Made by a program: the position numbers and the translations under genes. Below are positions 45,501 through 57,500 of a stretch of 64,000 nt of DNA, piece after piece. Origin of the DNA: Strix aluco (Eukaryota; Chordata; Aves; Strigiformes; Strigidae); contig NC_133957.1 of NCBI RefSeq assembly GCF_031877795.1, positions 4,517,009-4,581,008 on the forward strand, written 5' to 3'. Position 1 is the first letter of the stretch. Every line of letters starts with the position of its first letter. The notes beneath the pieces are model-generated. The model made no database searches and had not been told where the DNA came from. It was given only the letters and a program-made list of their open reading frames with translations.

Positions 45501-48500
45501 CACCTTCTCTTATAATTGAGGCAACTATCGACTGCATCCATATTTGAGCCTGGATACAGCTGAGAGCCAAAGAGAGGTTATTTTGGAGCACACTGAGTGC
45601 ATCTGTAATCAATTCATGATCCTTTATATTTACCTTTTCCCCTTTTGGTAATATATTTGACAACAGCCACTGGTTAGCCCCCAAAGCCAATAAGGAAGAT
45701 CGCAAAGGCCATTGTATATTAGTTAAATCACTAATTGAGGTAGCCAACTTGTTCATTATCACCTCCGAATCAATACTATTGAAAACTCCCAATCCTGTTC
45801 CCAAAGCACCGGTTAGGTCTCTCTGCATTCTTTTTGTGTGAGGAGTTCGTTTTTGCAGCCAGGTTGTCCATCCCTCGTAAGAAGTCTTTAGGAAAGGTGA
45901 ACAGGCTGGCTGAATGTTTGAAACATTATTTTGCATCAGCAATTCAACTTGTTTGAGAGACCACGCTGGGTTAAACAGCATTTGTTGCTGACCTGTATTT
46001 CTAATTGCATATGGTCCAATTCCAAAGATTCTTGGGCTAAGCACGACCGTTGGTTGTGTTGGAACAGTATGAGCAGGAGTAGTTGTAGTTTCCTCCTGTA
46101 TGTTCAATGGGAATCGGAAAGATATAGCTTGATCCCCTGACCTGGTCCCTCCCAAACAAACTATGGACACCGGTTGGGTTGCAGTAAATGCATACCAACA
46201 GGCCTCCGACTCACAATGGGTTTGAGCTATTTTAGATTCTGTCTTGTCTCTGATAACGATTTGAGTCAAAGGGGGTTGACTGACGGTTTGAATCAAAGGG
46301 TACCGACTTGTTATCACACTTACATTGAATACTCTGCAGCCTATCTGTATCTCATCTCCTTTTTTAGCTGTCCAGGTATGGGATGAATTCTCCCATTTAT
46401 ATGTTTGTAGTGTTAGGTTATTGCTTAGTATGGCGGTTGCTAACTCTGTCCCATACAAATCTGCACCCATACGTCCTGTATGTCCATAATAAGCGTCTGC
46501 CCAAGGCCATATAATTTGGTTAGTTAGGGTATGTTCAAAAGGTTGGTGGGATTGGTTAGTCGTTCTAGCCCACCCTGGTGGTGTATTCATTGTGGCTAAT
46601 ACACCTAGCCAGACTATCCAATAGCTCCAACAGAAGGCTGGCGGGATTCTATAGATTTGTGCGTAGTTTTTCTTAGTCTCTTTTGTATCAGGGTGTTTGG
46701 CACTCTCGTCTGGCCCTTCTCCCTCAGGGGCCCTTTTCTCCTCAGAGTAGGGCAGTAAAGTTTTTCCCACTTGGGTACGTCTCTGCCTCCTCTGCCTACT
46801 CTGTTGCTTAGAGCAGCAGGGTGTTCCATCTTCTCGGCAGCAGCCGTATTCTTCAGGGGTACGTTTGTCTCTACTCCGGGACACATAGGTCTCCCAGTTT
46901 TTAGCTTTGACCTCGAGTCCATGACAGGGGACCCAGGGGATCTGCTTTCTACAGATCACCCTTAGGATCTGTGGGTGATATTCAGTAGGCCAATTAGGGT
47001 GAGTGCACTCTATTTCGGGATTTATCCCTTTAGTAAATATTTTCCACCAAGTTTTAGAATCTTCAATTATTTTCCCGTTTTTACTCCAGTTTTTAGGGAC
47101 TGATTAGTTAATCTCCGTTCTCATTGATAACACTGATTACAACTAGACTGGAGATTTATTCCATGTGCATTATGAATCCCCCAGCCTTCTTTACATACAT
47201 TACACTTTACACTTTATGCATATAAAAGGAAAACAAATACAAGTTTCAATTGGACAAAAATATCAGGGTCTCACTCATCGAGTCCTTCGTAGGTTCTTAT
47301 CTCACAATGTGTAGAGAGTTCTTTCAGGTTTTCCGAAGGGTGACTCGTAGATCCCCAGGAGGGTTGGTCACTTTCCAGGCCGAATCCTGTATAGGTCCCT
47401 TTACCCGGCTTGCGCGTGTCCACCCCTTCTCAGCAGTCCGAACAGCAGTTTCTGTAGTGACAAGAGCAACATAGGGTCCTTCCCAACGGGGGGTCAAAGA
47501 AGATTCTTTCCATGATTTGATCAGTACTTTATCTCCTGGTTGGATTTGATGCATGGCCACATCCAATGGAGGCCTTTGCACTACCATCCCCCGGGCCTGC
47601 AGTTGTTTTCCTCTTGCCATTAGCTGTATCAGGTAGGATTTTATCTTTAATTCTTCAAGTTGGGGGTGATCCGATCCGGTGGCATTTCTAAATCATAGGG
47701 CATCCCATATAGCATTTCAAAGGGAGAAATGCCAACATCGGTTCAGGGCTGAGTTCTGATATTTAACAATGCTAAAGGGAGACACTTTACCCATGACATT
47801 TTGGTTTCTAACATTAATTTGGTAAGTTGTTTTTTTTATTTCTCCGTTCATGTGTTCAACTTTCCCTGAGCTCTGCGGGTGCCACGGAGTGTGGTACTGC
47901 CACTGTGTACCCAGGGCAGCCAAAGTCTCTCTGGCTACTCTGGATACAAAGCGTGGACCCCTATCTGCGTCTATTGCTTCTATTGCTCCATACCGAGGTA
48001 TAATCTCTTCAAGTAATATCCTTGTTACTGTGTGAGCTGTGGCCCGGGCTGTGGGAAAGGCTTCTACGAATTGGGTTAAATGATCTATAATTACTAATAA
48101 GTATTTATACCTCCCCACCTTTGGTAATTCGGTGAGGTCTATTTGTATTCTTGCGAAAGGTCTATGAGCCAATTCTCGCCCCCCCATATATTTGTTTTCT
48201 TATTTGGTGCTTATTTACTTTTTACAAACCATTCCCCTATCACTCGTTTGGCTATATCATATATCCCAATGAACATGTATTTAGTTGTAAATTGATCCAC
48301 TAATGCCTGAGTTCCCCAATGAGTGTTTTTATGGAATTGCTGCATTATCTTGGTAGCTATGGGTTTTGGGAGAACTTCTCGGCCGTCCGGGAGTTCCCAT
48401 GTTCCACTAGCTTTCTGTTTAATCCCCATTTGATTTAATTTTACTTGTTCTTGAACTGTAAAGCTTAAAATTTCATAGGGTTTTCCATGAAAAACAAACA

Positions 48501-51500
48501 AACAAACAAACCACCACTTAAACCCTGGTCTTTCACATATACATCCTATGCCGTCTACCCCGAAATCGTCCCAGCAAGCATAACAGGGGAGGTAATTATC
48601 TCCACAATTAACACACCGCTGTCTGGCCTCTATCGGATCATCCAAGTGCAGTGCTGATAGCGCTGCTCTCTTTGCCTCTTGATCAGCAAGGTTATTCCCC
48701 CGTACTAAAGGATTTAGCCCCCTCTGGTGTCCTTTTACGTGTACTACCGCAATTTCGCTGGGCCCCCGTATAGCTTGCAAAATTTGTGATATTAACTCCT
48801 GATGTACTAGGGCCTTCCCCCGAGAATTGATTAAGCCTCTCTCTTCCCATATTTTCCCAAAGGTATGTACTGCTCCGAAGGCATATCTAGAATCGGTGTA
48901 TATAGTTCCCACTTTTCCTTTTAGTAATTGCAAAGCCTTTAATACTGCATATCATTCGCATGCCTGTGCTCACCAGCTGGGATTCAAGGGTCCTGATTCT
49001 ATCACCTTAAAAGTTTTTCCATCAATTATGGCATACCCTGTTTTTCTTTTTCCTTCTACCACTCGAGAGGATCCATCTACAAATAATTTTTCTCCTTTCC
49101 CTAATTCCTCTTCTTCCAAATCTGGTCTTATCTTAGTCTGCTCCTCGATGTTACGGAGGCAATCATGAAAAAGATTTTGACTAGGTTCTCCATACAAAAA
49201 TTGGGCTGGATTTTGTAACGATGTTGTTTCAAGGGTCAGGTGGGGGGACGTAATGAGGATTGCCTCATATTTTACCAGTCTAGCATCGGTTATCCTTTTT
49301 TCTGCTTTTTGCTGTAACACACCCCTGATATTATGGGGTGATAATACTCTCAATTCACTTCCAAAGGTTATTTTGTGTGTTTCCTCAATCAATAGAGCTG
49401 CTGCCACCACAACTTGTAGGCACGTAGGTCACCTCTGATTTGTTTTCCTCCCCAAACCTCCATACAATAATAAAGCATTTTTACTTTGTTTTTACCCCAC
49501 CTAGAGGGGTAATCTTCCCAATGACTTATCATCAAGCCTAAAGGAATATCTGGTGGTATTTGGGGGTACCTCACCTTGGGTCCCACACCACCCATGGGAT
49601 CAGAAGGCTTGCTCTTCTTCTGTCCCATCTTCCGGAGCGCCTTCACACACTCACACACTCCTTTTCCCCCTTTTCGTGACCCAGTCCCTCGCGGGATATG
49701 GGAACTGCACTACCGAGGGGTCCGCACTCGCTTCGCCCTGCTGGGCGTCTCACACACCACGCTCCGGGAAACCCAACCCCAACCGAACGGTAACCGGCCT
49801 ATACTCACGCAACCCTGCGTCTTCGTCCGGGGCTTCGTGCACAAAGATTATGGGGTTACCGGTGTTCTTTTGCTTGTTGCCGAGTTTTGGAGTTCGTCGG
49901 TAGAGGGTGTGATGTGATAACACCCAGCCAGGGCCGCTGAATTCAGCGGGGCCGTGCCTCCCCGTATGGGGCTTCCCACCAGATTGCCTCTATCCGAGTC
50001 ACGGCACCAATTTGTTATAGGTTAATTCCCAAATTGCCCAATATGGGAGTCAGAGCCAATCAAAGTTTTAATTATTTATTTAGCAAGCGGCGACAAGCAA
50101 AACAGCGCTGGGCAGCCGCGGAGTGTAACTCCACCAACGGCGCGCGCCTACTTCCTGAAAGCTTTCCCTTTTATATCTTCCGTCTTCCGGTGTCTTTGTC
50201 TCTCTGAGGGGTGTGTTCTGCGTTTGTGCGCCTTGTGGTTTCTTCGTCCGGATGGGCTCTGGTAGGATTGTCAGGGCACGAGCTTTTTCCTATTGGGTCT
50301 TTTGAAAGTCTCATGATTTCATCTTTCAGCGGGCTTTTTATCAGCTCTAGGTGGGGTTGCTGAGAAGCGGTTACATCGTTCCAAGCAAACAGCACACTTT
50401 ATAGTTTATCCGTATATATTCAAACATTCATTAATATTATTATAATATAGGTTATAGTGATCCAAATCATTTTGGATGCACACAGGGTATCATATTCTAT
50501 TTTTCCAGTATTTCAGACAGCAAGATCTTATGGAATGACATCTCTATGAGATACTTCTATGCCTTATAGGGTGAGATTAAAGTTTAATAGATAGACAACG
50601 ACTTTGTAATTTTACTTCCTCATACACCAAGGTTGATGAACAAACATGCTCCTCCTATTTATTACAAAGAATGAACCTCCATTTTTCCCAAGCCTCACGT
50701 GGGTTTGTTGTTTATCAGCGAAGCTGCCTGTCAGTCAAAATTGCCTGTTTTAGACTTTCTGAGATGAGTTTTGGTGCTCAGGGGTTGATATCAGTGTGCT
50801 AGAAAACACCTATTTGCTGTGTCTGTGCTTGTGGTATCCCAGAGGGCAGAAACTTGCAGCAAGGTGCCTGCCTGGACTCCTGGGTGTGGGGAGGAATGCC
50901 TAGAAATCTGCCTTGCCTGCACTGGCAGCTGCCTGGCTACAGACACCAGACAGCAAGAGCCTCCAGAGAGCCGAGAGTGGCTTTTAATAATGAAACCACA
51001 CTGTGAGTCAGTGCTGGTCATGTATCTCAAGGCAGAAAATGCCTCTTAAGGCCATAATTGATAGGCCCAGCCTGGGGGGTTGTCTGGCTTTCCATCATTT
51101 TGGCAAGTTGACTGCTCTCATCTTCTGCATCAGCCTTTCCTTGTAGTGTATTGGGCTTCTCCCTTGCTTCTCTACAGCCCCCTTTAAATTCCCTTAGCCA
51201 TCTCCTTGTTTCTTGTCTCTTTCCTATGTTCCTCCTTTTGCTCTTCAGGTTTCCTTTTATTCCCAGTAAGGCCACAGTGTCTGTGGTCTCCTTCTCTTGC
51301 TGCTCTGCCTGCATGACTGTAGCACTGCAGCTTGACTGCCCCACTCAAACCCAGTATGTTAGTAGTGAATTTCTTCCTCCCCCCAGTATAACAGGTACTG
51401 TTTTGCCTTCAGGTATTTCATCCCCCTCCAGAGTCATGACTGCTTGGGGGTGTGCAGGCAGAAGCCCGCAGGTTCTTTGGGCTGGTTGATGTGTGGATGA

Positions 51501-54500
51501 CTTGATTCAGGTATTATCTCAGGCACTGCTGGTGTCTCACCTGCTCGGTGATTCCTTCACAGCAGGGCGGTGCCCTACTGCCTCTGGCCTAGGGCTATTT
51601 TGCCCTGGCAGAATGGATTCCATCCTGGTGTATTAGGTGCATGTACCTCTGTAAGGAACTGAAGGAATTGATGCCTCAAACATTCATCGACAGAGAAAAC
51701 CTGCAGGACAAGCTGTGGCCTTTGTGATTAGTCTAAGGAATGTCACCCGAGGGAGCAGGAGTGTATGGAAGGCTGCACCCCCGCTCCCTTGCAGTTGTAT
51801 TGACAAACTCCTTATGTGGGCCTCAGAGGGGGGAAACTGAGTGGAACCGACAGTTTCCCCTCAAGCACAAAGACCGCTAATCCCTGGCTGCACTGGGTAA
51901 GCCCGGTACTGTGTGGCTCTGTTGTGTAAGCCAGACACCATGCTTGCCTTGCTAACGACTTCGTGCCTTCACCGTTGAAGAGGCGACAAGGCCTGACCAG
52001 AGGTGAGCATTTCTGCCCCAGAAGCAGAAGTATGTTAATCAGCTGATAAGATGAACTGAAACTTTGCTGTGTGTGCACCCACCGCCCAAGATGGTCGGAC
52101 CTGAGACAACGCTGGATCCAGGGGTGCTGATCCGGATTTCTTTGACTCTCTTTCTCACCTTTCTATTTCTTTTCTTTTCTTTTCTTTTCTTTTCTTTTCT
52201 TTTCTTTTCTTTTCTTTTCTTTTCTTTTCTTTTCTTTTCTTTTCTTTTCTTTTCTTTTCTTTTCTTTTCTTTTCTTTTCTTTTCTTTTCTTTTCTTTTCT
52301 TTTCTTTTCTTTTCTTTTCCCTTTCCCTTTCCCTTTCCCTTTCCCTTTCCCTTTCCCTTTCCCTTTCCCTTTCCCTTTCCCTTTCCCTTTCCCTTTCCCT
52401 TTCCCTTTCCCTTTCCCTTTCCCTTTCCCTTTCCCTTTCCCTTTCCCTTTCCCTTTCCCTTTCCTTTCCTACAGATTTATAAGAGATCACATTGCTTATT
52501 ATCCTTCTCCAAGTTTAAATTGTTTTCTACCGCAAGTAAAACATTTTAACCGATCATTTGGTGTCGTTTCACCTTAATTTAACCCGAGGGGATCACCCTT
52601 GCGACTCTCTGGGCTTCCAGCCCAGGTTGTGACAACCTCAAGAGTTAGAAGTGCTTTGGAAAGGTGGTTAAGGCGGGATGTCCCCAGGGCATGGCCAGGT
52701 ATTTTCTCCTCATGTTTCCATATGAGTGGCAAAATCATAGTTTCCTGTCTTTCCTGCAGGTTCCTCGGCTGGTGAAGGTTGTCTTGGAGACATCGCCTTA
52801 CTTCAAGTTGACCAGCCCCGGTGGTGTGTGCTGTAAGGTAGCACCTGGCATGTGTTCAACTTTCCAAATCCAGTTCACCCCTGAGGAGAACAAGGTGAGA
52901 CTGGAGGTCCGGAGAGGTTGGTGCCTTCAGTGGAAGCTGAACCTGCAGGGCTGGATTCATCTGGTGTGGGTTTTGAGGACTGTCCTGGTTCCAGTGGGGT
53001 TGCCCTGGATCTAGAACCGGGGGAAACTCTTTCCCCATGGTGAAGATTATGCTCTCATAGGCTGGAGTCTCTTATGTGTTTCAGACCATTTTTATCCTTC
53101 AGTGATGGAACATTTGATGTCGTGTCTGCTGGTTTCAGAGATAAGAGAGTCTGCCGTCTGTGGTGGGACGGCCTCCCAAGGTGTTGGTTTCTGGTATCTG
53201 TCCAGTGCTGTGTGATTATGGGTTTGCTCCACTCACGGTAGATACAGAGGCCTGTTTAAAAGTGACCTGTTATTTGGAAGACCCGCAGTGAGCCTGATCA
53301 GAGTGGGGACCGCCACCCTTGGAAACTGGAGTCACCTTAATGCCTAGCGTGTTGGACACAGTAGCGAGACAGCGGAACATTATGTCTGAAGTCATCGCGG
53401 TTTTTGCGCACTGGTTATAGCCCACAGCCTGCTGTGGGGTCTGCTCCAGGCTGTGGTCGGGCAGTCTGCAGCTGGTCCCCTCTTGGCACTGCAGGATGCT
53501 GTTAGCTGCTGCAGCAGGGACTGACGGGCTGTGCTTTCCCTCCCTGCGCTTCCTTGAGCGTTCGCGAGGGAAGATGCACGTGGAACAGTAGGAGAATGGC
53601 AGGGTGGGGTGTTGATAAGATGATTAGTCATCTCTCTACCCAATGGTAGGGGTTTAATTGTTATGGAAAATACTAGAGGAACAAATAGATCCAGAGGGAT
53701 TTTCTGTTTCCCATCGGGCAGCCACTTCCCTGCCTCACCCTGGACTGGAGCAAAGATGGTGCTTTTCCATGCCCTCTGTTTTCAAGCCTTGCAGCTGTGC
53801 TGTCCCTGAGGACACTTGTCTGTCTGCGATGCAGCTGTGAGGCTGGGGCAGAGGGAGGGCTGTGCAGGTGGCAGGGAGCCAGCCTGGCACAGGCACACTG
53901 AGCTCTAGATGTCCCTAACTCGGCAGGAGGTTGTTGGGCTGCAGGTGGCTTTGAGACATCTGCCCGAACGAGCACGTACGGGAATAAACGGGCAGGTACA
54001 AGCTGCGGGCAGACACGTTACCCAGAGCCTGCGGGGTAGCTGTGTCGTCATGCGTGTTACTGTCAGCTGGCACCTCTTCTCTTGAGAGAACCCTCAAGAA
54101 CAGGATGTCCAATACTTTGTCCCTTGTCTTGCCCTTGAACTGGCGAGTGTATGGAGCAGGGAGCTCTGCCAGCGAGAGGTCCTCTGCACAGCTTCAGTGA
54201 CACTCCGGTGGTTTCTGCTGCACTGGGGGTTGTGCAGGGCATGGGCAGAGGGATGCGTGCTGCTCAGCGAGGAGCACGTGGGGATTTATACAGCAGAGTC
54301 AGAATTTTGTACAAATCAAACATTTTGTCTCGTACTTGATGGAGTGTGGGCCAGCGAAGCACCAGAGTGCTGTAGCTCAGCTGGAAATGTGTCAATAGCG
54401 CAGTCAGGAGGTGCACGGCACCTTGAAAACCCCTTAGCAAAGAGGCTTTGGGAAACGGTTCTGTAGAGCCACCTGCGTTGGGCTTGCAGTGCCCTGCATG

Positions 54501-57500
54501 CAGAGTACCTGTGTGTTAGTTGTGGAAGGCTTACGAGTGCTGCCTTTGAACAGCCTCTGCCCCTCTGCTGCTCCATCATCTGCAGGGATGGTGGATCACC
54601 CAGTGAGCTGGGACGCAGGTACAAGCCCCTCTGCCAGGGCTGGGCAGTCCTCCTGCTGTGGAGTTGGTTTGAATCTGTTCTTGCCCGGGGTCAGTCTGAC
54701 TTCAGCGAAGTCACTCCTGATTCAAGGGAGTAACATTGCGGCTAAGCCCTAAATCAAAGGACCGTGTGAGTCGTTAGCGGCTGAAATGCCATGTGCCATG
54801 GAGCGCTTGCTTGAAAAATGAGCAGTTTCCTATTGTCTTGCAGTCATTTGGGAATGTGCCACAGGATTGGACTGTCAGAAAGTAAATAAATAGCTGACGT
54901 GTCTCTGTTTATTGGCACTTGCCTTAGAAATAAGAAATGCCAATTTTTCTGTTGGGCAACGTTTCCAACTAGTTGCTCTTGCTGCTTCTGATGTACACAT
55001 TTCTGTGTTAGGGTTTCAGCTGCACGGTGTGGGTGTTCTCGTGCCACCCTGTGTTCAGGTGTCCTTGCGTTATGGTCTGACAGTCTCTGCCTAATTGAAA
55101 ACCATTGTGGAACTGACTGGCAATGGACAGGAATACATACCTTTGTGTGTGTCCTTTGGCTTATTAATAGATTATCTTAAAGGAAGAAGGAAGCAAGGAG
55201 CATATAAATACATAGCACAGCTTATTCTGTTTTGTCCTCTCGCTCTTTTCGCTGTAGCAATACGATATATTCAAGCAATACAAGTTCAGTCTGTAATGTT
55301 TGCCAAATCCATTACTGATGCTCAGTGGAGACTGAATTAATGCTCATTAACATGAAATATGACAGGCCGGTGAGCTATTGCATTACTGAAATTAAATTTC
55401 AGTCGGGCGCTGTTAGATGTTTGGTAGCACACAGAAGCTATTCCAAGTACACTTTTAAGATGACTTTTGCGGGGAGGAAAGGGGCAGAAAATCAAGGCAG
55501 ATGGCCCTGTGCAAAATGAACCTGGAGCAAAGTGACCGATTTCAAAGCCTCCTGTGAGTTGGTGGCTGAGGAAGGCAGGAGAAGGGCCACCCCTTCTCAT
55601 GGAAGCTGTCTTCACCCTCCAGTCTCTCCTCTCTTTTCATGGCCCTTATTTGCCAGCCTTTATGATACCCTGGTTCCAGCAGGGAGCTTTCCCTGCTTGA
55701 CTTGCTACGTTACCTCATGCTACAAGGATCTCTTCTTCGCAGTTGTCTGCTGCAAGGAGTTCAGTGAAGTACTTAGGATTGGTTACGCAGCAAACCGACA
55801 CCTCGTTTGCTGGTGTACTGGGCAGTTAGGGTTGCTGTCACTGTGACAGTAATTAATGTTAGCCTGAGCTTGCAGAGCCTGAAATGACACCTCTGAGACA
55901 CAAGCAGTTCTTTAATTTCATTGGTTGTGAATTCAAATGCCAGTGGTGATACTTTGCAGGCCAGAGCTTGTAACTTATTGCTTCTGGAAGGTGAATAAGA
56001 GAAGAGGAACCATTGTACAGTGAGAGGTGTTTCCTTGAAACTGGGAGAGGAGTTGTAGGAAGGATGAAGTTGTATTTTCATGAAAATCTGTAGGCTGAAC
56101 CTGGTGGGTCTAAAAAGAATCTTTAAAGCATGGAAGTGATGCAACCCCTCTCTCACCCAGGCATGCTTATTTAGAAACCTGGTTTGAAACCGTCTAAGGG
56201 TTTGCAGTTGCAAAGTAAAACAAGGCTGTAAACTGGTTCCGGCTGTAAACTGGTTCCAGCTGTACCCGCAGACTGTAAGCAAGTGCCTAGCAGAGCTGGT
56301 AACGCAGGGCAGTGCTGCAGTGGAGAACTGCAGCCTGTATCTCCTCCCGAGGGAGGTGATTCAGCTTGCAAAAGCTCACGGGACTGTGGGTTCACAGCAG
56401 CCTGAGCAGCCAGCTTCTGCCTGGCACCCCTCTTCCCTTGGCTTTCCCCCCGTTTGGCCCGAGGCTGCGTTCAGCTTGGTGCAAGGTTCCATTCTGGTGG
56501 GTCACAGAGTGTGGCTGGAGGGTCAGGGCACTCTGAAGAGCTGAGTCCAGCCTTGTACAGGATGCAGCGTCCCAGGGTGTCCCTGGAGAGGGGGCTCGGC
56601 ACGCAACGTGCGTGTGCATGAATGGCGAGAGGCAACTTGCTCTCTCAAGGTCGTGGTTGTCTCTGTGGCCAAATCCTGGCTGCTTTAGCCTTGCCCTTGT
56701 GTACCTGGAGAAGTCCCTTTCCCGGGGCAGGCAGTCCCAGTGCCCCTCCCCGGCCCCAGAGCTGGGAAGGTGGCATGTGCTTGCTTCTGGGGGGGTTACA
56801 CCTGGGGGAGGCATTTATTCCTTGGGCTCTTCTGTACATGGCTGTGGATCCACTTGGTCCTTAGCAATGACAGTGACTTGAAAATGGTTTCCTATTATTT
56901 CCCTTAAATAATTCCAACTGTTGAAGTTTCTTTTTTCTTTATCTCCCTGCTGATCTGAACTCCTCGCATCATCCTCTGTCAACCTGGCATCTGGGAGAGA
57001 GAAGTAAATATGGCATGCCAAGATTTAACAAGGCAGGCAGCTTTCAAGTGGATTTACAGTGCCTTTGTTACAGTAGTGTGGCCACAGTAACAACAACAAC
57101 AAAGTAAATAGGATTCTTCATTTGCTAATGCAGTTTCTGAGGATCTAAACAGTCCAGGATGTGAAGTACCCAGATAGTAGGTGCTTTAAGTTCACATGGG
57201 CTGCCCGTACCTTTTATTTTAGATGGCTTAGGCTGCAGGATTGAGTACAAAATTGCTAATTCAGAAAGGCTTGCTGAAGATGAAGCGCTCTCCTGAAATG
57301 TGATATTCAGTTCTGTAGGTCGTTTGCTGCAGTTTCCTTCCTGGTATTTTACTTTCCAAATACGAGAAGCAAAAGCCCTTCTGCAAGGTCCAGTGTGAAT
57401 ATTTGATATGTCTAGAGAGAAAGATCTTTCTTTATTCTTTTTCACATCTTGGCTGTGACAGCATCTGTTACAGCAACCTTAAACCCTAGCTGGTGGGTAG

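Larger units (their letters stand above)
43848..50666 (-). mobile_element. Class I-like provirus antisense in a HYDIN intron
   Basis: On the minus strand the order is LTR (50666-50013), tRNA-His primer site, gag start, deletion, RNase H, integrase, env, polypurine tract and LTR (44438-43848). Gag is cut short, and protease and most of reverse transcriptase are missing. The integrase C-terminus has a GPY/F-type module (RWEGPYVALV), which is typical of gammaretrovirus-like elements. The flanks do not show a clear target-site duplication (ctca on the left, aaga on the right), and the two LTRs are different subtypes. This suggests recombination after insertion. Confidence 0.8.

Noticed and set aside
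45334-46386. Short plus-strand frames inside the env region
   Set aside because: Antisense shadows of the long minus-strand env frame.
52064-52549. 161-codon frame (FLFF and FPFP repeats) and its R/E/K counterpart
   Set aside because: Direct translation of the TTTTC and CCCTTT microsatellites.
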